Shown here: piece by piece, positions 27,183-33,611 of the stretch | Position numbering within the stretch: position 1 is the first letter of the stretch | How the letters are laid out: each line of letters begins with the position of its first letter | Assembly (NCBI GenBank): GCA_030591685.1 | Contig: JAUVAX010000028.1 | Location: forward strand, 1 to 33,730 | Origin: Pseudobdellovibrionaceae bacterium | GTDB lineage: Bacteria; Bdellovibrionota; Bdellovibrionia; Bdellovibrionales; UBA1609 | Direction: 5' to 3' | Length of the DNA stretch: 33,730 nt | Notes under the pieces: model-generated | What the model was told of the DNA's origin: nothing | Seen by the model: the letters and a program-made list of their open reading frames with translations, nothing else | Database searches by the model: none | Position numbers and translations under genes: made by a program

Positions 27183-27749
27183 TTACTTCCTCTTTTTTTG
27201 TTTTGGAGCTTTTTTTGCTCCAGGATGTTCAAAACTAAACTTAGTTTTTGCCTTATGTATATAATTTCGCGGAACACTCCATATAAAATCGCCGCTCTTA
27301 ACATTTATAACTTCATCATTAGCTAATACCAGCTCTCCAGATAAACTCTTTACCGGTTTTTTAGCCACATACCCTTCAGGGGCCGTTAAATCACAGTTTG
27401 CTGAAATTTGTACTGTTTGGCCTATAGCTTTCTCAAAGTGCCATGTTAACTTTAAAACCCTCTCTAAACCTGGTGTAGAAACCTCTAGTTCATAGGCGCC
27501 ACCGGCAACCATATCCTCAACATCTAACAAAAGGCTCAAACTCTTTGAAACATTCATGCAGTCATCTACAGTAGCTCCCGAGGGCTTACCTTCAACACAC
27601 AAATCCTCACCCTTATCTATATAAACCCTTAAAATTCTATGACCCGGCCCGCCGACCATTTCAAGGTCATACAAAACACAGCCCTCTCTTTGGCTCACTT
27701 CATTTACAATTTGTTCAAGTTTTTCAATATGTTGTGAAGACAAACTCAA
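27183..27749 (-). CDS. rimP: Ribosome maturation factor RimP
   Basis: A 188-residue protein with the RimP N-domain (YDLEMVGGPGHRILRVYIDK), the linker with VDDCMNVSKSLSLLLD, and YELEVSTPGLERVLK leading into the SH3-like C-domain. The extreme C-terminus is Lys-rich. It aids 30S assembly. The start is TTG at 27749, with GAGG about 10 bases upstream; no in-frame ATG fits the family N-terminus. First gene of the rimP-nusA-infB operon, and a strong hairpin lies 25 bases before it. Confidence 0.95.
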   Translation of the reverse strand: MSLSSQHIEKLEQIVNEVSQREGCVLYDLEMVGGPGHRILRVYIDKGEDLCVEGKPSGATVDDCMNVSKSLSLLLDVEDMVAGGAYELEVSTPGLERVLKLTWHFEKAIGQTVQISANCDLTAPEGYVAKKPVKSLSGELVLANDEVINVKSGDFIWSVPRNYIHKAKTKFSFEHPGAKKAPKQKKRK

Positions 27750-27770
27750 AATTACTAAACCTCATTTATG

Positions 27771-27799
27771 TAATAAAAAAGAGGACCAATGGTCCCCTT
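27771..27799 (-). terminator. Intrinsic terminator/attenuator ahead of rimP
   Basis: On the minus strand AAGGGGACC pairs with GGTCCTCTT (9 bp, loop ATT) and runs into TTTTTTATT. It could end the 29003-27925 transcript, but it also lies between any upstream promoter and the rimP start codon. Confidence 0.7.
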
Positions 27800-27924
27800 A
27801 CGCAGAATCTGTTCTAACAAAATGACTTATTAATTGCAACTCAAATTATTAAACTATGTCTATATATATACCCCTCACTTAAATTTAAAATTACTCAATA
27901 TGTACAGTTAGTTATATGACTTTC

Positions 27925-28371
27925 TTAACCCTCCACCGTATAGCTCATAAGCAGTGCTGAACATCTGTTTTTATAATAATTATCCCGCTGCCCGCTCTTA
28001 ACAAAGCCCATTTTTTTATAAAAATTTATGGCTTTGCTGTTGTTTTCAGCGACTTCTAGCCATATTTCTGAAGTTTTTAGGGTTAAAAACTCCTGCCAAA
28101 CCTGTGTCATAACCTGGTTTTTTTGGTGATCCTGATGGGTGCCCATCAAAGTCACCTCTTTTACATTTTTATCAATATTTCTAAAAATTAGGCCTGCAAT
28201 TAGGCTTTTTTTAAAATAAGCCACAACACAGCCGCCAGCTAAAAGCTCTTCACTCACCTGTTTGAGCGACCAATTTACATCAAGTCCGACCCTTTGGCTC
28301 AACAGCTGATGCAATTCTTTGATAACTTTTTGAGGAGGTAATTTTAGGTGCTTTACTATTTCTAGGTCCAT
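27925..28371 (-). CDS. RimI-like GNAT acetyltransferase with altered acetyl-CoA loop
   Basis: A 148-residue GNAT-fold protein. The C-terminal half matches RimI-type N-acetyltransferases: EVAENNSKAINFYKKMGF, then GQRDNYY and a final strand LLMSYTV. RimI acetylates the N-terminus of ribosomal protein S18. The usual pyrophosphate-binding loop Q/R-x-x-G-x-G/A is replaced by HQKNQVM, with no glycine, so acetyl-CoA binding may be weak or altered. It starts two bases after the SurA-like gene and is probably co-transcribed with it. No ribosome site is visible, consistent with coupling. Confidence 0.75.
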   Translation of the reverse strand: MDLEIVKHLKLPPQKVIKELHQLLSQRVGLDVNWSLKQVSEELLAGGCVVAYFKKSLIAGLIFRNIDKNVKEVTLMGTHQDHQKNQVMTQVWQEFLTLKTSEIWLEVAENNSKAINFYKKMGFVKSGQRDNYYKNRCSALLMSYTVEG

Positions 28372-28373
28372 AA

Positions 28374-29003
28374 TTATAATAAAAAATTTCTCACACGGTG
28401 TTTAGAGCGCAAAACCTCAAACCAAGATTTTAAACGACTATCAACCTGCTTACGATTTAAAAATGATTTAATATTTTGTTTTAATACTAAAAATTTAGTC
28501 TTGCCAAATTTAGTTTTATTTTCGTTATAATAGTTTTCAGCCTCGGTATCTGTCACCGGGACAACCGCACTACTGGCTTTAAACTGTATAAACTCTTTTG
28601 CAATGAGCTTAACTCTTAAAACATCCCTTAACTCCAAGGGTGTTGTTTCAAGTTTGACCCAATTAGGGTTTTTAGCTAAAACTCTTTTTATCTTTCTTAA
28701 TTTTTTATTAAAATCTTTTTTATAATTTTGCTCAAAGTTAAAGCTCTTTGCCTCAAGGTACACGACCCACTCTAAAATAATAGCCGAAACTCGATTGGCA
28801 AAAACCTTTGAGCTTAAATCCTTTGGGATTTGAGTAGCTGAAGTAAATAGTACCTTTTCTGCATACAAACTTTGCAAAGCCTCACGACTTGTAATCACGT
28901 GGTCACCCACCTGACCAACACTCATGCTTACAACCTCAGCATTTACCTGCTGATTAAAAAACAATAAAAACATAAAACTCATTAACATTTTTTTATTATA
29001 CAT
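28374..29003 (-). CDS. SurA-N-like periplasmic protein without a PPIase domain
   Basis: A 209-residue protein with a signal peptide (predicted cut after VNA near residue 22). The mature start SVGQVGDHVITSREA resembles the opening strand and helix of SurA/PpiC-type chaperones. The central helices are Lys-rich, and VTDTEAENYYNENKTKFG is the linker that in SurA or PrsA leads into a parvulin domain. No parvulin domain follows: the protein ends ~40 residues later. It may be a chaperone-only protein helping outer-membrane protein folding. AGGGG lies just before the ATG. Confidence 0.6.
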   Translation of the reverse strand: MYNKKMLMSFMFLLFFNQQVNAEVVSMSVGQVGDHVITSREALQSLYAEKVLFTSATQIPKDLSSKVFANRVSAIILEWVVYLEAKSFNFEQNYKKDFNKKLRKIKRVLAKNPNWVKLETTPLELRDVLRVKLIAKEFIQFKASSAVVPVTDTEAENYYNENKTKFGKTKFLVLKQNIKSFLNRKQVDSRLKSWFEVLRSKHRVRNFLL

Positions 29004-29197
29004 AAAAAACCCCTAAATAGACCCTCTCCCGCTTAAAACCACCTATTTCGCTGCAACACAACATGCCTTTAAACTCTACCGACCCTCCCAAGGCCTCTCT
29101 CGTTTTAGTACTCATACAAGTCAGCCACCCACATTTTAATGTATTTATGAGCACGTAAGGCTAAAGCGGCCTATTTAAAAAAAAGAACCTAGTAGGT

Positions 29198-29226
29198 TTG
29201 ACTACCAAGATAAAAAGGGAGATATA
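29198..29226 (+). promoter_or_regulatory. Possible promoter of tRNA-Leu
   Basis: TTGACT (29198-29203), a 17-base spacer, then GATATA (29221-29226); TATATT two bases later is an alternative -10 with a 19-base spacer. The -10 match is moderate. Confidence 0.35.
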
Positions 29227-29242
29227 TTTTTAATGTTTAATA

Positions 29243-29284
29243 TGGCGGATTTAGTAGACGGAGCTTTATATATTGGTAGACGCG
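29243..29284 (+). repeat. Two tRNA-Leu D-arm-like fragments
   Basis: TGGCGGATTTAGTAGACG (29243-29260) matches 16 of 18 bases of the tRNA-Leu segment at 29326-29343. ATTGGTAGACGCG (29272-29284) matches the tRNA segment at 29333-29345 exactly. No anticodon stem, T-arm or acceptor is recognisable around them, so they are partial duplications or tRNA debris. Confidence 0.6.
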
Positions 29285-29318
29285 TCTCCCAACCTGACTT
29301 GGAGTTGAATTTATTTAT

Positions 29319-29405
29319 GCCGATGTGGCGGAATTGGTAGACGCGCAGGATTCAAAATCCTGTATCTTCACGGATGTGTCGGTTCGATTCCGACCATCGG
29401 TACCA
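29319..29405 (+). tRNA. tRNA-Leu (anticodon CAA)
   Basis: An 87-base class II tRNA. Acceptor GCCGATG pairs with CATCGGT (first pair G-U), discriminator A, encoded CCA. The D-arm contains GGCGGAATTGGTAGACGC. The anticodon stem CAGGA/TCCTG encloses loop TTCAAAA, giving anticodon CAA, which reads UUG. A short variable arm (TATCTTCACGGATG region) and T-arm GTCGG TTCGATT CCGAC follow. The A-rich base 3' of the anticodon is a MiaA target. It marks the border between the conserved block on its left and accessory genes on its right; no second copy of its 3' end (an att site) is seen in the window. Confidence 0.97.
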
Positions 29406-29493
29406 TAAGTAAATGAAATTGATAATAAAATACGAAAACAAAAATCGGTTCTTCACATTTAGTCAAAAAAATATCCCTTTAAAAGGACAATCC

Positions 29494-29805
29494 ATGAGCC
29501 AGTTTGACCATATATTCATAGCCCCTAAAAATTGGGAGGCCTCCTTAGCTTTTTATAAAGACAACTTAGGCTTTGAAAAAGTCTCTTCTTGGGGAGATCA
29601 ATCAGAAGGGCGAGGAGCTGTTTTAAAAAGCGGTGGTTTTACCGTTGTCATCGCTGAAGAGCATGAAAATAAAGGGAGAATTATTAAATAATTTCAATTA
29701 CTTCAGCGCGGAACTTCGGCACCAGCTGAGCATATCACATTAAAAATTTTTACTCCGTCACCTTTTTTGCTTTAAAAGAGGTCATGGACCCTTAAAGGAG
29801 AGACA
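29494..29805 (+). pseudogene. Broken VOC/glyoxalase-family gene
   Basis: From the ATG at 29494 (AAAGGA 8 bases upstream) the frame encodes the first half of a VOC-fold protein: FDHIFIAPKNWEASLAFYKD, then NLGFEKVSSWG and AEEHENKGRIIK. It stops at TAA 29689-29691 after 65 residues, where the family normally has ~120. Reading on in the same frame past that stop gives LLQRGTSAPAEHITLKIFTP, which still looks like the middle of a VOC protein. A shifted frame then gives RGHGPLKET before the next gene starts. It is therefore a decayed gene with at least one nonsense mutation and a probable frameshift. A functional half-domain protein is less likely. Confidence 0.6.
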
Positions 29806-30168
29806 ATGAGCCCATCTAGTATAATAACTACTACTCTTGCTAGTCTTCTAGTTACATTTACTACTCATGCTGAAGAGCAAAAGCCCTCAATTGAAAAAAA
29901 TAAAATACACACAAAAATCCGAGAAAACATGAAGGACATAAGGTACTGCCAAAAAGCCTCTGACCCTAAAGCTTCTGGAAAGCTTGTTCTTGAGTGGGAA
30001 ATTCTCTCAAATGGTAAAGTTGGAGTAGTTAAGGTACTAAAATCGGTAGAAAGCTCCCTTGACGAATGTATCATCCAAAAGCTTAAAACCTGGACGTTTC
30101 AAAAGCCATCTAATGATACCACTATAAGAATCAAATACCCCATCGTATTCTCAAACTTCAAAGACTAA
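29806..30168 (+). CDS. Small periplasmic TonB/AgmX-type domain protein
   Basis: A 120-residue protein with a signal peptide ending near THA (residues 20-22). The mature part has the pattern of AgmX/PglI and TonB C-terminal domains: RYCQKA, then GKLVLEWEILSNGKV, a strand VVKVLKS, a second cysteine in LDECIIQKL and TWTFQKP. The two cysteines (in RYC and DEC) are usually both present in the family and may pair. AAAGGAG stands just upstream of the ATG. Such single-domain proteins are common in predatory and gliding delta-proteobacteria-like bacteria; the partner here is unknown. Confidence 0.65.
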   Translation: MSPSSIITTTLASLLVTFTTHAEEQKPSIEKNKIHTKIRENMKDIRYCQKASDPKASGKLVLEWEILSNGKVGVVKVLKSVESSLDECIIQKLKTWTFQKPSNDTTIRIKYPIVFSNFKD

Positions 30169-30215
30169 CCCATACAAACTTCTTTTGAAAAAATGGTGGA
30201 GAAAAAATGGGAATG

Positions 30216-30325
30216 GGGACGGAGGCTAATTTGCTGCCCCAAGTTCCCCAATAATTATCTAAAATATTTAATCAAATTAAAGGCGTATGACCTTTAGATA
30301 GAAACTGAATTTATGCCTCCGTCCC
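30216..30325. repeat. 110-bp palindromic repeat, copy 1 (MITE/REP-like)
   Basis: Bounded by perfect 11-bp inverted ends, GGGACGGAGGC (30216-30226) and GCCTCCGTCCC (30315-30325). Inside, ATCTAAA (30257-30263) pairs with TTTAGAT (30293-30299), with TTTAAT-CAA-ATTAAA between them. GGGACGGAGG-type ends recall palindromes mobilised by REP-associated transposases, but no transposase of that type is in the window. Apart from this element and the adjacent tandem repeat, the 30169-30553 gap shows no gene. Confidence 0.8.
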
Positions 30326-30346
30326 TGGATTTGGTCCCTGGATTTG
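30321..30346. repeat. 13-bp tandem duplication at the edge of repeat copy 1
   Basis: GTCCCTGGATTTG occurs twice head-to-tail (30321-30333, 30334-30346), starting inside the right terminus of the 110-bp repeat. It looks like a slippage or transposition scar. Confidence 0.8.
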
Positions 30347-30553
30347 TTTTCAGCAATTAGCAGTAAATAGCTTCATGGTATTTGTTATACAAATCTCTGA
30401 TTTATGTAGCGTAGGTAGATTGGTACAGTCTAATATTGAAATTTACGGTTAAATACTTAAACTATATAGGGCTAAAAACCGATAAACAGTTATAATAATA
30501 AAGTAGTTTTTGTGTTCACCAACAAGATGAAAACCAGTTGTACTGGAGTTCAA

Positions 30554-31729
30554 GTGAGTTTAAAGAAAGTCTATCTTCCGCTGTTTTCCATTATCGTTTT
30601 AACGATGGTCTTCTCATTTTTTCAAAACTGTCAGTCAATTTCCCCTTCTCTCCCCTCGACGCAAGAAAGTTTAAATCTCACTTATAGTAAAATAGACGTA
30701 GACAACGAAGGGCATCCGTTTAAAACCGCCTTTAATGGTCGGTTTGATCCAAGTATTACCTACGATGATGCTGGTATTGGTTGGATGGTCTACTCCAGTG
30801 TTGGCGGGGGAAGAGATCCATTTGGTCCTTATATTCAAACAGAGCTAGCAAAAAGTAATGATAATGGAAAAACATGGGCGTGGGTTCAAACTATTAACCC
30901 CGCATATGATGATTCCTTTAATCCACCAAACGGGCCACTATTAGAAGGAAACTGGAACTATGAGGTATCAACAATTACCTATAGCCCAAGTGACCCAGTT
31001 AACAAATGGAAAATACTTTCCCATAAATTGTTTGCCCCTCAGGATACGGGTCATAATGATCCCAGGTACTCGTGGATAATTTACAAAGAGGCTCCCACTC
31101 CTAACGGACCATGGTCAGCAGAGAGAGCCTTATTCAAGGCTGACTTTGCTCCGTTAGAGCCCTTTAATGATGTACCCGAAATAAATTTAAATGATTTATA
31201 TCAGGGGTCAGAGGATATAGTTGCTTACTCTGAACCAGGTTTGATAGATTTTAATGGCAAGCTGTACTTGAATATCACTGCTTTATCTGCTGATGGTCCT
31301 AGTAAAATCCTTTTACTTAATTCTGAAGATCATGGTCAAAACTGGAATTTTATAGGAGTACTTACAGATATTGAAGATGCAGAAAAACTTGGATACAGAG
31401 CCCTTGATGGGTCAGCTTTAGTTATTGGAAAGAACAACGTCATTTACTTTTTAATAGCTCCAATTCTAGAAGGAAGTACATTTGTTCATGACGGAACTTT
31501 AGTAGTTAAAGTTCTTGATATTAATCAAGCTAATCTAAGCCGTGATAGTAACGGAAAACTTATAGTTGAACGTCATATATTTGCAAATCCAGATATATTT
31601 AGTGGTAATGGTGCCGGCCAATCCACATATCACTATAAAAATATTAATGGAGGCTTAATTATGTCTCAAATGCACATAGATAATCATCCAGAAGTTTTCA
31701 AGATATTTAATACAAAAATTAATTTTTAA
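30554..31729 (+). CDS. Sialidase-like (Asp-box) beta-propeller lipoprotein
   Basis: I choose the GTG at 30554 (GGAG 5 bases upstream), giving 391 residues and a clean lipoprotein signal MSLKKVYLPLFSI... ending FFQNC (Cys26). Starts at 30512 or 30527 would add a poorly supported N-terminus. Asp-box motifs S-x-D-x-G-x-x-W occur at 101-108 (SNDNGKTW) and 257-264 (SEDHGQNW), the hallmark of sialidase/BNR beta-propellers. Other blade-like strands are DPSITYDDAGIGWMVYS and DGSALVIGKNNVIYFLI. It could be a glycan hydrolase or only a binding propeller; the catalytic Arg triad and Tyr/Glu pair could not be assigned. It is flanked by repeat copies 1 and 2. Confidence 0.7.
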   Translation: MSLKKVYLPLFSIIVLTMVFSFFQNCQSISPSLPSTQESLNLTYSKIDVDNEGHPFKTAFNGRFDPSITYDDAGIGWMVYSSVGGGRDPFGPYIQTELAKSNDNGKTWAWVQTINPAYDDSFNPPNGPLLEGNWNYEVSTITYSPSDPVNKWKILSHKLFAPQDTGHNDPRYSWIIYKEAPTPNGPWSAERALFKADFAPLEPFNDVPEINLNDLYQGSEDIVAYSEPGLIDFNGKLYLNITALSADGPSKILLLNSEDHGQNWNFIGVLTDIEDAEKLGYRALDGSALVIGKNNVIYFLIAPILEGSTFVHDGTLVVKVLDINQANLSRDSNGKLIVERHIFANPDIFSGNGAGQSTYHYKNINGGLIMSQMHIDNHPEVFKIFNTKINF

Positions 31730-31735
31730 AATAAT

Positions 31736-31845
31736 GGGCACGGAGCCCTGTTCGCTGCCCCAACTCTTCAATGGTCATATAAAATAATTGATAAATTAAA
31801 GGTTCACAGCTTTTATATACAAACTAATTTTGTGGCTCTTTCCCC
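31736..31845. repeat. 110-bp palindromic repeat, copy 2 (diverged)
   Basis: Same length and order as copy 1 but with degenerate ends (GGGCACGGAGCC ... GGCTCTTTCCCC). The inner stem is kept as ATATAAAA (31777-31784) with TTTTATAT (31811-31818). Compared with copies 1 and 3 one C:G pair has become A:T on both sides. It lies in the 196-base gap between the sialidase-like and TPR genes. Confidence 0.7.
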
Positions 31846-31849
31846 ATTT

Positions 31850-31879
31850 TTCACAAAAGCAGTCAAAATTTTCTATACT
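31850..31879 (+). promoter_or_regulatory. Sigma-70-like promoter of the TPR gene
   Basis: TTCACA (31850-31855), an 18-base spacer, then TATACT (31874-31879). The -35 begins 5 bases after repeat copy 2. The expected leader is ~40 bases. Confidence 0.5.
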
Positions 31880-31925
31880 TAGTCACGTTTTCCTTGGATA
31901 ATATCCATCTAACCAAGGACACTTT

Positions 31926-33128
31926 ATGATCGAGCCTAGAACGGGCAACACCCTGACATGTCAAACAGACGAAGCTGCAAATCATTATAACCGAGCCATC
32001 GATTTTATCCTAGGCTCCCAAACAGGTGCCAGTGATGAGCTAGATAAAAGCTTAGCTCTTGATAAAAACTTCGCTTTAGCTGCTGGGGCTCGTTATTTTC
32101 TCGCCAAAGACAATAAAGATCCCAATGCAAATACGTATAAACAGCAGGCACAAAAAGCAGCGCTTGATGCTACTGAATGGGAAAAAAACCATATAGCGAT
32201 GCTTTTTAATTTAATAGAAAACCCGGGCGAATCTCTTATTGATGCGAATCAATATTTAAAAGATTATCCAGGTGATCTTTTCCTGGCCTCTCAGTTAGCT
32301 GGTTATCATTTCTTTTATGGTGGCTCAAAAAAGCTCGACACCTTAGTTGAAATTTTTAATTCAATTAAGCCCACCCTAAAAGACGACTGGGCCTTTCTTG
32401 TTCGTCTTGGATTTGCCACCAGTGAGAAAGGTGATCGCAAACAAGGGCTCGAGTTTATTGAAAGATCTTTGGAGCTTCGTCCAGAATCACTTTACACCAT
32501 TCACGCTTTGGCCCACAACTTACACGATGACGGTAAACCCGAAGAATCAGCCACACTTTTACAAAACTGGCTTAATCAACACGATGACAATGCTAAAAAT
32601 GGTCAATTATACGGACATGTACAGTGGCACCTCACTTTAGCTCAATGGCAAAATGGGCAAAGAGACGACGCTCTCGAGAGATACCAAACATACTCTGCTC
32701 CAAAAACCACAACCTGCGGACCCGTTCTTACACTTGCGGATGCTGGAGGTTTTCTCTTAAGAGACTTTTTAAAAACACAAAAGAGCTCTCCACTATCAAA
32801 CGGTGATTTTGAATTAATTGATCATCTCTTTACAATGCTAACTCATCCCTTTATTGCCCTCCACATAGCAGGGCTCTATACCTCAGCTACTGATTTAGAG
32901 GGAATTAAAAAATGTGAAGACAAGCTTGTAACAAGTGAACCTGGGAGAAATAGAGACCTTTCTCTTTCACTCGTTACGGCCTTAAAACAATTCACGCTAG
33001 AAGACTACCAAGCTGCAACTAATACCCTTTCGCAAATCTCTATGGCAAGTCGAATAGGTATCGGCGGAAGCAACGTCGAAAGGGAGCTAGTTGATTTAAT
33101 AGAGCAAAGCTGTAAAGAAAAACTTTAG
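31926..33128 (+). CDS. TTC38-family tetratricopeptide-repeat protein
   Basis: A 400-residue soluble protein with no signal peptide, built of TPR-like helical pairs. It matches the family of vertebrate TTC38 in segment order: an N-terminal NHYNRAIDF helix, LYTIHALAHNLHDDGKPEE (about 194-212), HVQWHLTLAQWQNGQRDDAL, and near the end IGGSNVERELVDLIEQS. TTC38 homologues occur in diverse bacteria as well as eukaryotes; a biochemical function is not established. AAGGA lies 8 bases before the ATG, and its own promoter is seen upstream. It is bracketed by repeat copies 2 and 3. The paired His residues in the AHN and HVQWH segments are family-conserved and might form an active or metal site, which is an inference. 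Confidence 0.75.
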   Translation: MIEPRTGNTLTCQTDEAANHYNRAIDFILGSQTGASDELDKSLALDKNFALAAGARYFLAKDNKDPNANTYKQQAQKAALDATEWEKNHIAMLFNLIENPGESLIDANQYLKDYPGDLFLASQLAGYHFFYGGSKKLDTLVEIFNSIKPTLKDDWAFLVRLGFATSEKGDRKQGLEFIERSLELRPESLYTIHALAHNLHDDGKPEESATLLQNWLNQHDDNAKNGQLYGHVQWHLTLAQWQNGQRDDALERYQTYSAPKTTTCGPVLTLADAGGFLLRDFLKTQKSSPLSNGDFELIDHLFTMLTHPFIALHIAGLYTSATDLEGIKKCEDKLVTSEPGRNRDLSLSLVTALKQFTLEDYQAATNTLSQISMASRIGIGGSNVERELVDLIEQSCKEKL

Positions 33129-33193
33129 TTAGTTCGGCGACTCTGCTTGCTAAATCAGAGATTTTTAGAGGGTAAATATTTTTTAAGATTTAA

Positions 33194-33303
33194 GGGACGG
33201 AGGCTGACTTGTTGTCCCAAGTTTCCCAATGATTATCTAAAATATTTAATAAAATTAAAAGCTTATGTCTTTTAGATGCAAACTGAATACGTGGCTCTAA
33301 CAG
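33194..33303. repeat. 110-bp palindromic repeat, copy 3 (right end lost)
   Basis: Begins GGGACGGAGGC (33194-33204) and is close to copy 1 through the inner stem ATCTAAAA (33235-33242) / TTTTAGAT (33270-33277). The right terminus GCCTCCGTCCC is missing; similarity ends near GTGGCTC (about 33297), where coding-like DNA of another gene begins. Confidence 0.75.
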
Positions 33304-33363
33304 CGGAGACTGTAGTTTTGGTGGCGGAAGCTCAGGCGGGGGTAGCGCTGGCGGCAGCTGGTA
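33290..33363 (+). pseudogene. C-terminal remnant of a TPM/YgcG-type membrane protein gene
   Basis: The frame ending at TAA (33362 region) reads SGDCSFGGGSSGGGSAGGSW, immediately after repeat copy 3. A Phe-Gly-rich tail finishing in Ser-Trp is characteristic of TPM-domain (YgcG/PF04536) proteins. No body of the gene is present: upstream in this frame is a stop within the repeat. The local GC-rich Gly codons stand out from the AT-rich surroundings. It appears to be the stump of a gene cut off by the repeat. Confidence 0.55.
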
Positions 33364-33400
33364 ACTTTCTTATTCGAAGACGTCCAAAGTAGACTCACTA

Positions 33401-33611
33401 TCATGGTGAAAAATCTCTTTTATACGTAAGCTCGCCAAACATAATAACCTCAATCGACATCTGATCAGGCATTGATATTCTATTTCCAGAGGTCACCAAC
33501 TCACCCAAAACATAACCATATAACTGCGTGAGGTCAGTTAAATGGTGAAAATGCCTCGAAAGCGTCAAGTAAGGACTTTTTTTATTCAGACTGGGGCCTC
33601 GGGTATCAATC
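33401..33611 (-). pseudogene. Minus-strand gene truncated by the insertion sequence
   Basis: An open frame of 69 codons ends at TGA (33403-33401) and has no start codon of its own with a ribosome site. It reads in from exactly where the insertion sequence begins. The product, with LSRHFHHLTDLTQLYGYVLG and MPDQMSIEVIMFGELTYKRD, has the composition of a real protein C-terminus, but I recognise no family. It most likely lost its 5' part to the insertion. Confidence 0.45.

Larger units (their letters stand above)
29004..29318. other. Gene-poor spacer before tRNA-Leu
   Basis: 315 bases with no convincing gene. It holds a possible tRNA promoter (29198-29226), an AACCTA-G-TAGGTT inverted repeat (29187-29199) and two fragments resembling the tRNA-Leu D-arm (29243-29260, 29272-29284). 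A 35-codon frame (29233-29340) runs into the tRNA but is probably fortuitous. Confidence 0.5.

Noticed and set aside
29233-29340. 35-codon frame with AAGGGAG upstream that ends inside tRNA-Leu
   Set aside because: It is mostly tRNA-like sequence read by chance, the ribosome-site spacing (12 bases) is long, and the frame stops inside the tRNA.
33121-33170. CTCTG...CAGAG-ATTTTT as a terminator of the TPR gene
   Set aside because: A 5-bp stem with a 10-base loop is marginal; not listed as a feature.
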